Program-made: the position numbers and the translations under genes
In this document: in pieces, positions 16,738-22,875 of the stretch
Layout: each line of letters opens with the position of its first letter
How positions within the stretch are numbered: the first letter of the stretch is position 1
DNA from: a virus
Reading direction: 5' to 3' (one strand)
IMG/VR virus record: IMGVR_UViG_3300020377_000036
Coordinates: 1 to 22,875 of that record
DNA: 22,875 nt
Notes under the pieces: generated by a model
Database searches by the model: none
Told to the model about the DNA's origin: nothing
Seen by the model: the letters and a program-made list of their open reading frames with translations, nothing else

Positions 16738-16795
16738 TGATCGTTCCTCCGTTTGTAAAGAAGAACTTTTAGAGCGGTTCCTATCGCTGCTGTTA

Positions 16796-16966
16796 TTATT
16801 TAGACCTTTCGAACTCATATTCCTCCGTTGGGGGGTGAAGGGCACAATATTCATTGAAAGTGATTTTCATTTCTTTGTTTGTTAGACCACAGTGGAGTGC
16901 TGCAGTTGGCAAGTTCCATTTTGCCCCCCATAGCATCTCCATTGCGTGTCTGGTCTCTGGTCTCAT
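16796..16966 (-). CDS. Conserved-looking 56-residue protein of unknown function
   Basis: The 56-residue frame begins MRPETRHAMEMLWGAKWNLP and ends EEYEFERSK. Its ATG overlaps the stop of the preceding 48-residue gene as ATGA (16963-16966), so coupling is likely. It contains an amphipathic helical N-terminus, then LHCGLTNKEMKITFNEYCAL, which resembles a small helix-turn-helix, and an acidic tail. No Shine-Dalgarno is visible. I have a recollection of similar short proteins in T4-like cyanophages near gp25 but cannot verify it here. A longer frame over this span (16851-17084) is a shadow in a third frame. Confidence 0.75.
   Translation of the reverse strand: MRPETRHAMEMLWGAKWNLPTAALHCGLTNKEMKITFNEYCALHPPTEEYEFERSK
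16797..16804 (-). promoter_or_regulatory. T4-late-like -10 motif before the 49-residue gene
   Basis: TCTAAATA on the minus strand has one mismatch to TATAAATA. It overlaps the stop of the 56-residue gene and lies 59 nt before the ATG at 16737. The stop codon supplies part of the match. Confidence 0.3.
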
Positions 16967-17109
16967 TTACCTTGTCCTCGATATTTTTTCTTAGCACCAT
17001 TCCTAGATGTTGCCGAGTATTTTGTGTTTTTCCCGTTTCCTTGACGGGTGCTCTTTGGAATTGCTTGGATAAAGACGCCTCCACCGAGACCGACTTTTGC
17101 CTTTGCCAT
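16963..17109 (-). CDS. Small basic 48-residue protein of unknown function
   Basis: The frame begins MAKAKVGLGGGVFIQAIPK and ends AKKKYRGQGK. It is strongly basic, with many Lys and Arg and few acidic residues, and has a short hydrophobic VFIQAI strand. The composition suggests nucleic-acid or virion-interior contact, but no family can be named with certainty. It lies 37 nt after the PAAR-like gene, behind a good extended -10 box at 17135-17143, and overlaps the next gene by 4 nt. It resembles a short protein I remember from cyanomyovirus tail clusters, which is unverified. Confidence 0.75.
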   Translation of the reverse strand: MAKAKVGLGGGVFIQAIPKSTRQGNGKNTKYSATSRNGAKKKYRGQGK

Positions 17110-17113
17110 TAGA

Positions 17114-17130
17114 GAGTAATCAAACTACTC
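17114..17130 (-). repeat. Small inverted repeat between promoter candidate and 48-residue gene
   Basis: GAGTA (17114-17118) and TACTC (17126-17130) could form a 5-bp stem with a 7-nt loop in the leader of the 48-residue gene. The stem is short and may be chance. It would place a weak hairpin 4 nt before the ATG. Confidence 0.25.
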
Positions 17131-17134
17131 GAAA

Positions 17135-17143
17135 ATTATAGCA
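17135..17143 (-). promoter_or_regulatory. Extended -10 promoter candidate before the small-gene cluster
   Basis: On the minus strand TGCTATAAT is a perfect extended -10 box (TGnTATAAT) in the 37-nt gap between the PAAR-like gene and the 48-residue gene. The expected start point is about 20 nt before the ATG at 17109. No good -35 lies 17 nt upstream, which extended -10 promoters tolerate. It would let host sigma70-type polymerase read the small genes and the wedge genes. Confidence 0.5.
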
Positions 17144-17146
17144 TAC

Positions 17147-17689
17147 TTATCCCGCAAGGACATTAGGTGATCCGTATGCAATCTTAGACATACACGGATA
17201 CCCTATGCTGACGGGCGGTAGACTGCCTTTACCTAAGTTATCACCCAATCTACCTATGGGTATCTTAAACGCTCTCACAGACTGGTAGAACCCAGTATCA
17301 AGAACCCTAGGATGACCACCTGTAATATCTTCAGCAGTCAGTAGGGAGCAAATTGTTGGAGTAGGAATGATACAGGTTGCCTTACCACAAGGACACAAAT
17401 AGTTAATAATGTTAGTTGTTGGTGACGAATGAGGAGTGAACACATCACCTTTGATCATTATAGGTATTTTATTGACCACAACCATCGCTCTGAAGGGATT
17501 TAGACCAGTCAAAGAGACTAAAGGCGTGGGTGGCCACAGACAAGTTTTGTTTTTCATCACAATTCCTAACCTAATCGGTGGTGTTCCACACGATTGTGTT
17601 GAGTGTATTGTTGACGGAATGGGTATTCCGTGTCCTGTACAGGGCAAACCGTTATGATTTGCTACTGGTTTTGCTAATCCTAGTGCCAT
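17147..17689 (-). CDS. PAAR-like baseplate spike-tip protein
   Basis: A 180-residue protein rich in Gly, Pro, Cys and His. VVNKIPIMIKGDVFTPHSSP (71-90) and the C-terminal YGSPNVLAG fit the PAAR pattern ('V-N-G-x-P-x-x-x-G-D-x-x-x-x-H-S-S-P' and 'G-S-P-N-V'). The N-terminus has a second set, with C17, H20 and C34. PAAR proteins such as T4 gp5.4 sharpen the membrane-piercing tip of contractile tails and bind a metal ion through His and Cys. Candidate ligands include H20, H87, C99, C101 and C106. It is longer than T4 gp5.4 (about 97 residues) and carries eight cysteines. The ATG overlaps the stop of the 1143-residue gene as TAATG, which implies coupling and perhaps a shared place at the baseplate centre. 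Confidence 0.65.
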   Translation of the reverse strand: MALGLAKPVANHNGLPCTGHGIPIPSTIHSTQSCGTPPIRLGIVMKNKTCLWPPTPLVSLTGLNPFRAMVVVNKIPIMIKGDVFTPHSSPTTNIINYLCPCGKATCIIPTPTICSLLTAEDITGGHPRVLDTGFYQSVRAFKIPIGRLGDNLGKGSLPPVSIGYPCMSKIAYGSPNVLAG

Positions 17690-20600
17690 TAGTAGGTCTC
17701 CAAGTCACATTCTTCGAAATATGGGTTCCCAAATCTATCTAGCGATCTATCAAGGAGGATAGTTGCGCCAGTCAAGTAGTTTGTATAGTTCAATCTTCCC
17801 CCAATAGGAGCAAGTTCAATGTTATTGTCAACATCTGAGATCGCACCTGGGTCAAATGCGATGGTTGAGAAGATAACACTCCTCAATGCTTCACAACTCA
17901 AGAGGTAATTATTGAATGGAGGTGACGTACACATATTTGCACCCCAAGTTACGGAAGCATTTCCCGAACTATCGTATGCATTGTACACATCAAGTACACC
18001 ATCTGTGACAAAATTGTGCCAACACGGGTTAGGGAACTTACCTCCACTGCACGCTACGATCTGAATCGTGTTGTAATTCTCAGTATAAGGAACAGATGTA
18101 CCAGTATTAGGGTCTGTCACAGTGTATGTTGCAGTTCCTGCACCGTATCCAGTGAAATTACCTGCACCTAACCACGTTTCTAACTGCTCTAACTCAGTAC
18201 CGTAGAAGTCAAACGTGTTTTCATCCCCAGAATCAGGCACAAATGTGTATTGACCTTTGCCAGTTGAGTAACATTTACCCTCTACATTGCTTCCTCGCTT
18301 ACAAGCGTGCGATTTTCCACTGGTATTTGTGGTTGGGCGCGGTCTAGTAAGGGTTGGTTTGGGTAATGTCTTCAGAAAATCAATAAAATCAGTGTTTATT
18401 GCCTCTCCTTTCTTAATTACATTACCTTCTACCTCCATTGTTACCCTAATTTGTGCACTTTCTCTGTCAGATCCGCAATATTTGTACGGCAAATAACCAA
18501 AAGTTCGTGAAACACCGTCTTTACCCAACTCAGTATAGGGACAAGGTATGTCAAAGAAGCGTCTAACACCGTAAAGTGTTGACTGAGATACCTCAAGACA
18601 GTCTCCACCGAGGAATCCAACCATCCCATTGTTCATTCTGTTGTTGATTATCTGTGATGTTTCCTCTCCTTCTGCAACAATACGTGCAAGTTCCTCCTCT
18701 TCCTTCTCCAAGTTAGGATTATACTGCTTTGCAGAAGAGAAAATTTCTGATGGATTGATGTAATTTCTTAAATTATGCCACTCACCACCGATTCCTAGAT
18801 CTAAACACTTGACAGGAAGCACATCTTTACAGAACTTCATCTTCTCAGTATCGCTCTTATCGTGTGCTTCGATGTAAGAAGTGACTATATTTGTCTCAAC
18901 AGTGTGATCAAACTCACCAACTACGCTATTATACGTTCCTAGACCCTCATCAAACAGTGTATTAGTCGAAACTTCGACTTTATCACCGTTTTCATTGAGA
19001 ATATATGCAGGAGTATCCGCCATAGGCATATCTGGGTCGGAAAATGTGTTATTCATCTTCTCAGTTACCCCTTTCATAGGATCACCAATGAATTCATCCG
19101 CTCTAACCTCGATTTCTCGCTCCACAACGTAAATTGCAACCTTATCTCCAGGTGTGTAACCCTTTCCCTTCTCAGTAATGGTTACAGTCTTAACAGCACC
19201 TTGCTCATTCAGTGTAATACGTGCTTTTGCCTGTCTGATCTCTCTTGCGAATCCTGCATCAGTCAAAAACTTCTCATCTCTCAGTTTTCGTCCCAAAGCA
19301 CGCGGTGCCTTGTCTGCAGTTTTGAATTCATCCGAAGTTTCGACGTTAATATTGTATTTTGCAAACCTTCCGTCCTCAAATGACTCCACAACGTTGTCTG
19401 CGGTGTCTGCAAACCCCTCTTCCTTGAATTCATCGGGAACTGACACGATAACATCGGGATTTATATAACCTAGACCTGCATTTATGATCTCTGCCGACGC
19501 AACACGCCCCTGTTCGTCAATAGTTGCCTCAATAATCGCTTCATCAAGCGTTCTTTTTGGTATTAACGCTCTATTATCGACTTTTATCTTAAAATATGAG
19601 ATTCTTTTCGGAAATTCGTACACTCCGAAGAACGCTGCCTTGTCTTTTATGCCATAACCCGCCAAAACGAGTCCAGTTGCACCGTCCTGTGCCGTAATTA
19701 CCTCATTGTAACTAAATTCCTGTCCATTTCTTGCTTTTTTGTGCTGCAAACGTATGTAACCGCACCTAAGTTCGTCTCCAAAGTACCTAACTTGGGTAAT
19801 TAACCATCCTTTGAGTGTTTCTCCAACTAAAAACGCACCAGTTGACGATGTATAACGGAAAAACACCATCTGATCGTCCGTTCCTACTGCCCAGAACGAG
19901 TCAGCGATGTTATCTGCGTTAGGAGCAGAGACAGTTAAGCGTGTTTTCTGTGTTTGCCACGCATCATCACGTATTTTATAGTAAACAGAGTAGTATTGTA
20001 CGTTAGGAGTCTGTACACCACCATAATCATCACCATCAAAACAAGGTGCATCAGTAGTAGTGAAGTTGATACCAAACACAGGACCATTAAAAGGTTTCTC
20101 TGTGTCATACAAGTAGTACACAAACTGCCCTTCAAAGGCATCGTGGAATCCTAAGAACCTAGGCAGTGCACACTTGACAGCACCATTCTTACCGAAGTAC
20201 CATTCGAAGTTTGCATCACCTGAGATGATGTCTGCGTTGTTAGGATCACCCCATCCTTGTTGTGCAGGTGTTAGTGTTTGATCTCTATAGTCATCTTCAT
20301 CATATCCACTTCCGTAACTGTACCAACTAGAGCGGTCAACCTCTCCAGTGTTCTGTGGACCACCAGTATCAATAACAGTCTTCTTCTTTCTAGGAGCAAA
20401 TGCACTAAGCACATACCCATAGATGCCAACATACTGGTATTCTTGTTGGAATGGTTTAGCAGGGTCAGGAACTCCTGGGACACCAGTCTGTAGATTGACC
20501 TCATTGGCAGGATCTACAGTATAGAAATCATCATAGTGACCGTTTATATTCTTTCTATAGTGATATAAAGGTATTGTTTGTTCATTAGGATTCAATACAT

Positions 20601-21120
20601 CACTAGGAGCACTAGAAGATGTAAAGATATATCCCAATAGTTCTATAGAACCACTAGAAGAACTAGAGAAATAAGAATTAAAGTTTGAAGAATCATAGTG
20701 CAGATATACTGGTTGCGATCCCGTCTGGGAATTTTTCATCAAATAGAACGCCCAGATTCCGTTTCGGGGTTCTCTATTATATCGTTGTGGGTTTTGAGGT
20801 GCTTTGTCAGGCATAGCAGTCTCATACCAATAAGTATGATCCTCTCTTCTACCACTGTAGAAACGATAGACTTCTCGTCTCTCTGCATCACAGTGTGCTA
20901 TACAAGTCTCATTCTGAATACCAATGTAATATACCTCGTCTCGTCCGAAAGCATATGACCCTGGTCCTGCACCTTCTATCTCAATACGTCCATAGGGAGA
21001 ACCATCCTCATCAGTACCTGAAAAGGACGGGTGATCATCAGTAGTGTAAAGACGTTGATAGTCAAAAGAATCAATCGGATTCTCGTAACTACGACCCGTC
21101 TCAATCAGATATATGCTCAC
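17689..21120 (-). CDS. 1143-residue virion structural protein with DUF5648-like N-terminus
   Basis: I do not recognise a T4 counterpart. Residues 84-240 look like DUF5648-type modules: VYRFYSG-x4-HTYWY, then PLYHYRK-x-INGHYDDFYTVDP and YQYVGIYGYV. They match the pattern 'L-Y-R-Y-Y-x-x-x-x-x-D-H-F-Y-T-x-D ... Y-x-G-I-x-G-Y-V'. A serine run lies at 145-170. Two GxGY units (GLGY 549-552, GKGY 652-655) match those of the giant protein. The C-terminal third is cysteine-rich (12 of 17 Cys after residue 763) and ends in a globular-looking domain. The start codon is GTG, overlapping the previous gene by 20 nt; GGAGG lies 15 nt upstream, too far to be ideal. A late-like motif (21145-21152) precedes it. 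Position before a PAAR gene suggests a baseplate or fibre component. Enzymatic activity is not evident. Confidence 0.85.
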   Translation of the reverse strand: MSIYLIETGRSYENPIDSFDYQRLYTTDDHPSFSGTDEDGSPYGRIEIEGAGPGSYAFGRDEVYYIGIQNETCIAHCDAERREVYRFYSGRREDHTYWYETAMPDKAPQNPQRYNREPRNGIWAFYLMKNSQTGSQPVYLHYDSSNFNSYFSSSSSGSIELLGYIFTSSSAPSDVLNPNEQTIPLYHYRKNINGHYDDFYTVDPANEVNLQTGVPGVPDPAKPFQQEYQYVGIYGYVLSAFAPRKKKTVIDTGGPQNTGEVDRSSWYSYGSGYDEDDYRDQTLTPAQQGWGDPNNADIISGDANFEWYFGKNGAVKCALPRFLGFHDAFEGQFVYYLYDTEKPFNGPVFGINFTTTDAPCFDGDDYGGVQTPNVQYYSVYYKIRDDAWQTQKTRLTVSAPNADNIADSFWAVGTDDQMVFFRYTSSTGAFLVGETLKGWLITQVRYFGDELRCGYIRLQHKKARNGQEFSYNEVITAQDGATGLVLAGYGIKDKAAFFGVYEFPKRISYFKIKVDNRALIPKRTLDEAIIEATIDEQGRVASAEIINAGLGYINPDVIVSVPDEFKEEGFADTADNVVESFEDGRFAKYNINVETSDEFKTADKAPRALGRKLRDEKFLTDAGFAREIRQAKARITLNEQGAVKTVTITEKGKGYTPGDKVAIYVVEREIEVRADEFIGDPMKGVTEKMNNTFSDPDMPMADTPAYILNENGDKVEVSTNTLFDEGLGTYNSVVGEFDHTVETNIVTSYIEAHDKSDTEKMKFCKDVLPVKCLDLGIGGEWHNLRNYINPSEIFSSAKQYNPNLEKEEEELARIVAEGEETSQIINNRMNNGMVGFLGGDCLEVSQSTLYGVRRFFDIPCPYTELGKDGVSRTFGYLPYKYCGSDRESAQIRVTMEVEGNVIKKGEAINTDFIDFLKTLPKPTLTRPRPTTNTSGKSHACKRGSNVEGKCYSTGKGQYTFVPDSGDENTFDFYGTELEQLETWLGAGNFTGYGAGTATYTVTDPNTGTSVPYTENYNTIQIVACSGGKFPNPCWHNFVTDGVLDVYNAYDSSGNASVTWGANMCTSPPFNNYLLSCEALRSVIFSTIAFDPGAISDVDNNIELAPIGGRLNYTNYLTGATILLDRSLDRFGNPYFEECDLETY

Positions 21121-21391
21121 GTTGAGATAGTTTTTCCTCCAAGGTATTTAGTCTGCCATACAGATCGTCAAATAACTGCGTCAGGTTTAGATGCTTATCC
21201 GCACCTGGGGGTTTGTACTGAATCATATCAGCACCCCTCATCAGGAATGTCTCGTGTTGCATTGACCTTTCTGCCAGATTCTTGATTGACTCTGAGATCT
21301 TCTCAAAGCGCCACTCTAGTTCTTCCTGATAGGTCTCGAACTTTGGTACACCTGGGATAGGTTGTTCATCTTTTGGGAATTCAATGCTCAT
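21101..21391 (-). CDS. 96-residue coiled-coil protein of unknown function
   Basis: The protein is acidic and starts MSIEFPKDEQPIPGVPKFET, with a proline-rich N-terminus. Two likely helices follow: EELEWRFEKISESIKNLAER (24-43) and NLTQLFDDLYGRLNTLEEKL (69-88). Both have heptad-like hydrophobic spacing, so oligomerisation through a coiled coil is plausible. No family is recognised. It overlaps the endonuclease stop as ATGA (21388-21391) and the start of the 1143-residue gene by 20 nt, placing it in the same transcript. A chaperone or trimerisation role for the next gene's product would fit the context but is a guess. Confidence 0.8.
   Translation of the reverse strand: MSIEFPKDEQPIPGVPKFETYQEELEWRFEKISESIKNLAERSMQHETFLMRGADMIQYKPPGADKHLNLTQLFDDLYGRLNTLEEKLSQREHISD
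21145..21152 (-). promoter_or_regulatory. T4-late-like -10 motif before the 1143-residue gene
   Basis: ACTAAATA on the minus strand has two differences from the T4 late box TATAAATA. It ends 24 nt before the GTG start at 21120. It lies inside the end of the 96-residue gene, so it may be only coding sequence. See the finding on the four grouped motifs. Confidence 0.3.
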
Positions 21392-22272
21392 ACAAAAAAC
21401 TCATCTAGTACAGGAACTTGCTTACTGACAAAGACATCATCGTGACTATTACTATGGTTTCCACCACGAGCAATCAGTGATTCGAAGTTATTGTCAACAC
21501 CTCTCTTACGTTCGAGGTTTGTCCATCTGTTATCATAACACTTTTGGTTACAATGATCAATCTCGAAGAGAGCAGACATCTTGCGCTTTCCCTTCTTAGA
21601 CATACGCTTCCATCCAATATCCTTTAGGAAGTTCTCATCTCTACAGTTAGGAGGATGATCACATATGTCAATAAAGGTAGAAGCAATAATCATATGCGCT
21701 CCAATATCTTTTGTTCCGTGCTGTGCTGCACAACTTACAAATGGAGCATACTTACCCTCCACTCCCTCAGGTAGAAGGATAGGATAGAAATACCACTTAT
21801 CACCATCACGATACTTAATCTTATAGTGAACACGATCTCTCCACTTACCGTCCAGACCTTTCTGACTCTTCATCTTACCGAACGCTAGACAGTTATATTG
21901 TTTTGACCACGTTGCAGTCTGCTTAGTTCTCTTATTATGAGAAGGATGATGCACGTGACTGACAACTCGCCCTAGATTACTCACGTGGTAGTAAGGTAAG
22001 ATAACCTCCTTACCAGAATCATAATGTCTCATACATCGCCAGATCTCATTCGGCAGTGTTGTGACTACGGTCCCTCTCTTACATCCTCTCAGACCTAACA
22101 CTTGGATTAGTTCATCATCTCCCTTTTCTTCTAGTTCCTCCAATAATTGCTTCCGTCGCGGTGCTTGCACATCACTCCCAGAGTTCTTAGTATTCAGAGG
22201 TTGGATAAAGTTAGGTTCCCAGTCCAGATCCCACGACTTTTCATAGGGCCAGGTATAGAGTTCGTATTTCAT
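21388..22272 (-). CDS. NUMOD4/HNH homing-type endonuclease
   Basis: A 294-residue protein. NEIWRCMRHYD (75-85) and YYHVSNLGRVVSH (94-106) form a NUMOD4 DNA-binding motif ('E-x-W-x-x-[IV] ... Y-x-V-S-N-x-G-x-[IV]-x-S'). IGAHMIIASTFI (190-201), FEIDHCNQKCYDNRWTNLE (236-254) give the HNH_3 core, with H193, D239-H240 and N248/N252 as the expected metal and catalytic positions; the core looks intact. Such free-standing enzymes cut related phage genomes and spread their own gene. It is unrelated in function to the structural neighbours. Its last bases form an ATGA overlap with the next gene, so insertion is seamless or old. An N-terminal 70-residue extension has no recognised motif. No Shine-Dalgarno is visible before the ATG; a 55-nt gap with competing hairpins precedes it. 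Confidence 0.8.
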   Translation of the reverse strand: MKYELYTWPYEKSWDLDWEPNFIQPLNTKNSGSDVQAPRRKQLLEELEEKGDDELIQVLGLRGCKRGTVVTTLPNEIWRCMRHYDSGKEVILPYYHVSNLGRVVSHVHHPSHNKRTKQTATWSKQYNCLAFGKMKSQKGLDGKWRDRVHYKIKYRDGDKWYFYPILLPEGVEGKYAPFVSCAAQHGTKDIGAHMIIASTFIDICDHPPNCRDENFLKDIGWKRMSKKGKRKMSALFEIDHCNQKCYDNRWTNLERKRGVDNNFESLIARGGNHSNSHDDVFVSKQVPVLDEFFV

Positions 22273-22287
22273 AGTGTTTTCAGAATA

Positions 22288-22312
22288 GTTACGACGCTCG
22301 CGGGGTAACGTC
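22288..22312 (-). repeat. Competing short inverted repeats before the endonuclease gene
   Basis: In the 55-nt gap between the oxygenase and endonuclease genes, GTTAC (22288-22292) pairs with GTAAC (22305-22309). GACG (22293-22296) can alternatively pair with CGTC (22309-22312). Both loops are 12 nt and GC-rich against an AT-rich background. No T-run follows, so it is not a standard terminator. Confidence 0.35.
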
Positions 22313-22327
22313 TCAGTAGTTTAATAC

Positions 22328-22828
22328 CTAAAAGTAATTTAAGTTTAGCACAAATCTAAATTTGCTGTTTGTTGTTGATGTACCTGCGTGTGGAATGTTA
22401 ACAGGAAAGAAGACTATTCGATTCGCCTTAGATTCCACTCTAGTGCCATCCTTAAAGAATGTATAACCATCGTTATCATTTAGATAGTACACAGCGGTTG
22501 TAGCGCCTTTGAAGACGTTCTCACCACCATCAGGATGATACTCCCCACAGTCAGTATGATAATCGTATTCGATAAGTTCATCAGTATGATGATTCAAATT
22601 TGCCTTGACACGTATCAGTGCTCTGGGTTGGATTCTATTGATAAGAGGTAAGATCAGATCCCACTGTGGACTCTGTGGTCTTCCTCCTTCATAGAACTTG
22701 TGAACCATCTGCCAGTTATATATTTCCTTTGCCTGTAAGTCTGGGTCTATCATCCTTGCTACGTGCATCACCTTTGCGTGATTCAAATACCAAGGAAAAC
22801 ACTGATCACCACAGATCTCATCCCTCAT
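22328..22828 (-). CDS. 2-oxoglutarate/Fe(II)-dependent oxygenase
   Basis: From the ATG at 22828 this is a 166-residue protein. It has the double-stranded beta-helix ligands of the family: the H-x-D pair in DYHTD (H91, D93), the distal histidine in PVNIPHAG (H147), and R158 in KFRFVLNLNY, expected to bind 2-oxoglutarate. TTAVYYLNDNDGYTFFKDG and NRIVFFPVNIPH are the usual core strands. Cyanophages carry many such genes; substrates are mostly unknown, with protein or nucleotide hydroxylation as possibilities. I chose this start because GAGGAG lies 9 nt upstream. A TTG at 22858 would add ten residues (LLLRKEEFLK) that resemble the normal family N-terminus, and an in-frame TAG at 22865-22867 stops any further extension. 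The true start is therefore uncertain. Confidence 0.85.
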   Translation of the reverse strand: MRDEICGDQCFPWYLNHAKVMHVARMIDPDLQAKEIYNWQMVHKFYEGGRPQSPQWDLILPLINRIQPRALIRVKANLNHHTDELIEYDYHTDCGEYHPDGGENVFKGATTAVYYLNDNDGYTFFKDGTRVESKANRIVFFPVNIPHAGTSTTNSKFRFVLNLNYF

Positions 22829-22875
22829 CTTGAGGAACTCCTCTTTGCGCAGGAGCAATTCCGTCTAAATTAAAT
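22818..22875 (-). CDS. Possible 3' end of an upstream gene
   Basis: A frame open from the right edge reads FNLDGIAPAQRGVPQDEG before a TGA at 22818-22820. It would overlap the oxygenase start in the way other genes here overlap. Only 18 codons are visible, so a chance open frame cannot be excluded. No function can be assigned. Confidence 0.25.
   Translation of the reverse strand, partial: FNLDGIAPAQRGVPQDEG

Noticed and set aside
16851-17084. Minus-strand 77-codon frame spanning the small-gene region
   Set aside because: It runs in a third frame across two better genes (48 and 56 residues) that abut by an ATGA overlap and have protein-like sequences.
16879-17112. Plus-strand 77-codon frame
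   Set aside because: It is antisense to the two small genes, and no other gene in the window is on the plus strand.
17436-17657. Plus-strand 73-codon frame inside the PAAR-like gene
   Set aside because: It is antisense to a gene with recognisable PAAR-type signatures and coupled starts.
20640-20680. Short CTAGAAGAACTAG-like direct repeats
   Set aside because: They encode the serine run of the 1143-residue protein and look like codon-level low complexity rather than a regulatory repeat.
22288-22312. Rho-independent terminator after the oxygenase gene
   Set aside because: The stems are only 4-5 bp with 12-nt loops and no T-run follows on the coding strand.
1-22875. CRISPR array, tRNA genes, insertion sequence or prophage attachment site
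   Set aside because: No regularly spaced identical repeats, no cloverleaf-like segments, no transposase motifs and no terminal repeats were seen on either strand.

Overview
The window looks like part of the tail and baseplate module of a T4-like contractile-tailed marine phage, most probably a cyanophage (Kyanoviridae-type) infecting Prochlorococcus or Synechococcus. The reasons are recognisable baseplate wedge proteins gp25 and gp6 in the T4 order, a PAAR-like spike-tip protein, a 2-oxoglutarate/Fe(II) oxygenase of the kind common in cyanomyoviruses, moderate to low GC by eye, and no cellular housekeeping genes. The host assignment is inference. Every gene I can support lies on the minus strand, and coding is almost gapless.

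In transcription order (right to left) the layout is as follows. A few codons of a possible upstream gene lie at the right edge. Next come a 2OG-Fe(II) oxygenase (22328-22828), a NUMOD4/HNH homing-type endonuclease (21388-22272), a 96-residue protein of unknown function (21101-21391) and a 1143-residue structural protein with DUF5648-like and GxGY elements (17689-21120). These are followed by a PAAR-like protein (17147-17689) and three small genes of 48, 56 and 49 (or 76) residues (16588-17109). The run ends with gp25 (16227-16634), gp6 (14139-16223) and one enormous open reading frame from 14120 to beyond position 1.

The left 62% of the window is that single gene: at least 4706 uninterrupted codons, with its 3' end outside the window. 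I checked the frame at nine or more places between 14120 and 3, and it stays constant. It is a mosaic of modules. They comprise an N-terminal domain like those of phage baseplate/tail structural proteins, about 23 G-x-G-Y beta units in four clusters, a YHYH-type domain, a lone dockerin-like calcium motif and a beta-propeller-like stretch. Two LamG/concanavalin-like domains, a cupredoxin-like segment and three copies of a helical repeat follow. It sits where T4 has gp7, directly after gp6, so I infer a baseplate-attached giant structural protein that may carry host-surface recognition modules.

The genes read as one assembly line. The PAAR-like protein would cap the spike, gp25 and gp6 build the wedge and sheath-initiation layer, and the 1143-residue protein and the giant protein are probably peripheral baseplate or fibre components. 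Several genes overlap (ATGA or TAATG junctions), which suggests translational coupling. T4-late-like TAAATA motifs occur only five times on the coding strand here, and four of them lie 24-75 nt upstream of a gene start. Apart from the 55-nt gap before the endonuclease and the 37-nt gap before the small-gene cluster there is almost no intergenic DNA. I saw no tRNA, CRISPR array, insertion sequence or attachment site.
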